From an uncultured Acidobacteriota bacterium (lineage in GTDB: Bacteria > Acidobacteriota > Blastocatellia > RBC074): a stretch of DNA of 9,471 nt. The position numbers and the translations under genes were made by a program. The notes beneath the pieces were generated by a model. It had not been told where the DNA came from. It saw only the letters and a program-made list of their open reading frames with translations, and ran no database searches. The first letter of the stretch is position 1. Every line of letters starts with the position of its first letter. The stretch lies in the NCBI GenBank assembly GCA_937967285.1, contig CALBSU010000574.1:1-9471 (forward strand), read 5' to 3'. Of this stretch, positions 6,089 to 9,471 are shown piece by piece.

Positions 6089-7765
6089 GTGTTGAAACAA
6101 GCAGAGAAGAATGCCACGGCTGTTATCAGCGAAAGAGTCAGCAGGATCAGTTATGAAGGCGCAAAAGCAGTCATCCTGATACTGGCTTTAATGTTAATCC
6201 GGAGCGCAGCCTCGGCACAGACAACACAGCAGGAACAGCAATGCTACAACGCGGTGCAGGGCAAAGTGGCGTGGAATAAAGCCGGCAGCAGGGCATGGAG
6301 CGAGGGAAACATCCGCAACCTGTGCCGAGGAACGATCAATCCGAGCGCGACCATTGCCTGCTTCGAGGCGCAGATTCAGAGCCACGATGACTGGAACCGC
6401 GCGATTACCACCTGCCGGACCAGTACGAATCCCGTGGTCGAAAAGCCGATCAATCAGTATACCTATCTCGGTTCGCACAATGTGGTGGCGAGCTATGCTT
6501 ACGGTTACGCCTTTCAAAACTCGCAGCGCTATGACGTGACCACCCAATTGAATGGCGGAGTGCGGATGCTTGAAATTGATATCGTCTACGATACGCCGGA
6601 TGACAAACAGCCGGCGGGAGTCTATGTCTGTCACTGCGGCGAAGCGCCGCACAGTTACAGCAAAATCGAGCTGCAGCGGGCCAAAGACAGGGATATGAAG
6701 AGCAAAATCCCGCTGCCGGTCTGGTCGTCAGGGGCAAAATACATCCGGTTTGCGACCATTCTCAAACAGATCGATAACTGGATGGTCGCCAATCCGAAAG
6801 AGATCGTCTTCATCATGCCGCAGAACAACAGCGCCAGCGTCGCCCAGTTCGATCAGGAGATCACTGCCGCGGGTATGAAAACCGGTTTTTATGTCAAGCC
6901 CGCAAGCCAGAGAGCCTGGCCCACCAGATCGGAACTCGTTCGCGCCAACAAAAGACTCTTGATCCTGGCAAGTGACGGCGGCGATCTGTCAACCAGCAGA
7001 TATGCGAACAGCAAGAGTTATACGAAATGGAAGGGCTACATCACGCCTAAAATCTATGGCAGCAAGAATGAATATGTTCCGGTTGCCGGTGAAGAAGACA
7101 AGTTCCTGGTCGTCGGCAGTTTCCGCAGCACTCCGACCGATGCGATTACTGCAAGGTACTATAATGATTACGACGAGTTGAAAAAACGAAAAGCCGAGTG
7201 GGACGCCAAAGGTTACACCCGCTTCCCGACTTTCATTCAGATAAATCAGGTGCAGGTCGGCGAGGCTCTGCGATTCGTCAATGAACTCAACGATTCCGGT
7301 TACCAGGTGACCGGGACAGTTCCCAAAGATCCGGCGGGCAACTGGATTGTCAATGCATCGGCAGACATCGGAAGCGCATTTTACAGCGCCGGTGAGAGCA
7401 TCGCGACATACATCGAGGGTGAAAAAATCGGCGCCGGACAGCGAGGCATCAAGTTCAACAACCAGGCGGGCTATGTGGCGCAGATGACGGTCATCTATTA
7501 CGTCAGCCAGACGAACAATGGTGTAACCGTTCCGATCCCCAAAGTATTGACCACCTCGAAAATCACCGCCGGATTCACACGGCCTCTTATCATTCCGCAC
7601 GATGTGGATCGGAATATGCCGATTGTGGTTTCAATTCAGGGTTTCGGGACTTTCAATGACAAGGTCTTCTCGACCTCTGTGCCGGCTTCATTCACGGGCG
7701 AACTCTGCTTCAAGGCCTGGGGAACGATCTTCAGCCCGCAGGGCGGCAAGTGCAATACGAATTGA
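6089..7765 (+). CDS. Secreted PI-PLC-like phosphodiesterase with N-terminal four-Cys module
   Basis: A 558-residue exported protein. It has a long basic N-region, a hydrophobic core (about 27-37) and a cleavage site after ASA (residue 43). The four-Cys module (C52, C79, C91, C109) has the same spacing as in the upstream peptidase. A PI-PLC X-like TIM-barrel domain (about 122-405) follows. The signatures are GSHN with H130/N131, GVRMLEID with R159, E162 and D164, CHCG with H182, and the FATILKQIDNWM...NPKEIVFI segment typical of the barrel. H130 and H182 fit the general acid/base histidines. N131, E162 and D164 resemble the Ca2+ ligands of eukaryotic-type PLC rather than the Arg-based site of Bacillus PI-PLC. 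The C-terminal ~130 residues are beta-rich and unassigned, with C540 and C555 near the end. Predicted activity is cleavage of a phosphodiester in a phospholipid or related molecule; the substrate is unknown. The gap to the peptidase gene is 130 bp with no clear terminator. Confidence 0.85.
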   Translation: MLKQAEKNATAVISERVSRISYEGAKAVILILALMLIRSAASAQTTQQEQQCYNAVQGKVAWNKAGSRAWSEGNIRNLCRGTINPSATIACFEAQIQSHDDWNRAITTCRTSTNPVVEKPINQYTYLGSHNVVASYAYGYAFQNSQRYDVTTQLNGGVRMLEIDIVYDTPDDKQPAGVYVCHCGEAPHSYSKIELQRAKDRDMKSKIPLPVWSSGAKYIRFATILKQIDNWMVANPKEIVFIMPQNNSASVAQFDQEITAAGMKTGFYVKPASQRAWPTRSELVRANKRLLILASDGGDLSTSRYANSKSYTKWKGYITPKIYGSKNEYVPVAGEEDKFLVVGSFRSTPTDAITARYYNDYDELKKRKAEWDAKGYTRFPTFIQINQVQVGEALRFVNELNDSGYQVTGTVPKDPAGNWIVNASADIGSAFYSAGESIATYIEGEKIGAGQRGIKFNNQAGYVAQMTVIYYVSQTNNGVTVPIPKVLTTSKITAGFTRPLIIPHDVDRNMPIVVSIQGFGTFNDKVFSTSVPASFTGELCFKAWGTIFSPQGGKCNTN

Positions 7766-7779
7766 CGCGCTTCGGCCAC

Positions 7780-7810
7780 TTGACAGCCCCCCCGGGTCAG
7801 AGCTTATTCT
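7780..7810 (+). promoter_or_regulatory. Sigma-70-like promoter of rpsU
   Basis: A perfect -35 box TTGACA at 7780-7785 is followed, after a 19-bp spacer that includes a C-run, by TATTCT at 7805-7810 (four of six matches). It begins 15 bp after the stop of the phospholipase-like gene and lies about 60 bp before the rpsU start, so rpsU is probably transcribed on its own. The long spacer and imperfect -10 keep confidence moderate. Confidence 0.5.
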
Positions 7811-7869
7811 ATCGGTTCGCTTTTTACCGGCGAATCATTCCACGACGTAGAAAGGCAGGTGAAGACAAA

Positions 7870-8067
7870 TTGGCAGAAGTCAGACTGGGCGATAATGAAT
7901 CGCTCGAAAGCGCGCTTCGCAGGTTCAAACGCAAGGTTCAGCAGGAGGACATCATCCGCGAAGTCAAGCGCCACGCCTTCTACGTTCCTCCGGGAGAAAA
8001 GCGCCGCATGAAATCGGCGCTCGCCCGCAAGCGTAACCGGAAGAAGTTCCGTCGCAGCTACGATTGA
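7870..8067 (+). CDS. rpsU: 30S ribosomal protein S21
   Basis: A 65-residue basic protein of the small ribosomal subunit, involved in translation initiation. It shows the S21 pattern: an acidic/neutral start (MAEVRLGDNESLESALRRF), then FKRKVQQEDIIREVKRHAFYVPPGEKRRMK and a strongly basic tail rich in Arg and Lys. The start is the TTG at 7870, with AGGTGA at 7857-7862, 7 nt upstream. The frame stays open upstream to 7750, but the extra residues are not S21-like and would overlap the previous gene. Length is normal for the family (about 58-70). It has its own promoter and terminator. Confidence 0.95.
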   Translation: MAEVRLGDNESLESALRRFKRKVQQEDIIREVKRHAFYVPPGEKRRMKSALARKRNRKKFRRSYD

Positions 8068-8096
8068 TTGCGAAACTTTCAATAACATCCATCCTG

Positions 8097-8128
8097 AAAA
8101 GGCTGCCGACCGGGCAGCCTTTTCTTTT
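8097..8128 (+). terminator. Intrinsic terminator after rpsU
   Basis: An 11-bp perfect stem (AAAAGGCTGCC at 8097-8107 with GGCAGCCTTTT at 8113-8123) encloses a 5-nt loop GACCG and is followed by CTTTT. It starts 29 bp after the rpsU stop. The A-run on the 5' side also makes it workable on the minus strand, although no minus-strand gene is seen there. Confidence 0.92.
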
Positions 8129-8333
8129 GCCGCACGACTCTCATCAAAACCACAACTGCTGCGCCGCCCTGTTGCCGGAACGCGACAAAGGCATTCGACA
8201 GCCTCAAAAGCGACAAGCTAAACAGTTCAAAATAAACAACTTGCCGAACACCTCCAAATCGGGATTTATGGATCGAAAATTGCTGCAACAATGTTCATCT
8301 TTTTTTTATGCGAGTCGAGAGAGGAATAATTGA
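8129..8333. other. Intergenic region between the rpsU terminator and lpxC
   Basis: About 200 bp without a convincing gene; composition is more AT-rich than in the flanking genes. It should contain the lpxC promoter. The best candidates are weak: TTGCTG at 8280-8285 with TTTTAT at 8304-8309 (18-bp spacer), and TTGCCG at 8241-8246 with no good -10. GAGGAA at 8321-8326 is the lpxC ribosome binding site. No operator, RNA motif or repeat was recognised. Confidence 0.5.
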
Positions 8334-9191
<858 letters not shown>

Positions 9192-9208
9192 ATGTGGGAC
9201 GGCAATCA

Positions 9209-9361
<153 letters not shown>

Positions 9362-9388
9362 CTGCTTTACGCTTTATAGGTTTTAAGC

Positions 9389-9471
9389 CTAGTGCGCCCG
9401 GAAGACCGGCGAAGTCAGCCGCGCCGGCAGCAGGACGAGGTCTTCCACCAGGCATCCGATGATGGTCACGG
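9389..9471 (-). CDS. 3' end of an unidentified gene on the minus strand (partial)
   Basis: Reading the minus strand from the right edge gives an open frame that ends with TAG at 9391-9389. The last 26 residues read VTIIGCLVEDLVLL followed by PARLTSPVFRAH. Third codon positions are G or C in 23 of 26 codons, typical of real coding sequence in a GC-rich genome, and the residue mix is normal for a protein. The 5' part lies beyond the window, so family and length cannot be told. It would converge on lpxC with the inverted repeat between them. The other frames are less protein-like, but with only 26 codons this remains a moderate call. Confidence 0.5.
   Translation of the reverse strand, partial: VTIIGCLVEDLVLLPARLTSPVFRAH

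Noticed and set aside
7750..7869. Longer rpsU reading frame starting at 7750
   Set aside because: The added residues do not resemble S21, overlap the end of the previous gene and cross the likely promoter. TTG at 7870 has a well-placed AGGTGA.

Overview
The window reads as a chromosomal segment of a Gram-negative bacterium. It carries lpxC (lipid A biosynthesis) and several secreted or envelope proteins. The moderately high GC, the Reg_prop-type sensor kinase, the non-ATG starts and the gene mix suggest an environmental lineage such as Acidobacteriota (possibly Blastocatellia). That placement is inference from general resemblance; no rRNA or other decisive marker is present. All complete genes are on the + strand.

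Layout: (1) Bases 1-4000 encode a two-component pair. The first gene is a sensor histidine kinase with 14 propeller-blade motifs, a Y_Y_Y-type beta-sandwich, one membrane helix and HisKA_3/HATPase domains. The second is a NarL/LuxR-type response regulator 62 bp downstream. (2) Bases 4003-4154 are an intergenic regulatory region with an 18-bp palindrome and a second, degenerate copy exactly 22 bp further on. It lies in front of a short stand-alone receiver-domain gene. (3) Bases 4543-7765 hold two exported-enzyme genes: a papain-like (C1A) cysteine peptidase and a PI-PLC-type phosphodiesterase. They have unrelated catalytic domains, but both begin, directly after the signal peptide, with the same ~60-residue four-cysteine module. 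The two copies of that module share a perfect 48-bp stretch of DNA. (4) Bases 7766-8128 are a separate housekeeping unit: promoter, rpsU (ribosomal protein S21) and a strong intrinsic terminator. (5) Bases 8334-9191 are lpxC. (6) The right end carries a long inverted repeat with GCCAAG-rich arms, then what looks like the 3' end of a gene on the minus strand. No gap between genes exceeds 300 bases except the repeat-bearing stretch at the right end, if the edge gene is not counted.

How the genes may work together: the kinase/regulator pair senses an unknown periplasmic ligand. The paired palindromes in front of the receiver gene are a plausible target for the NarL-type regulator, and the receiver gene is closely followed by the two secreted hydrolases. 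The most unusual thing in the window is the shared Cys module fused to two different exoenzymes, a peptidase and a phospholipase-like enzyme with a eukaryote-like, Ca2+-type active-site pattern. The regulatory link between the kinase pair and the exoenzymes is a hypothesis from position and motifs, not something the sequence proves.
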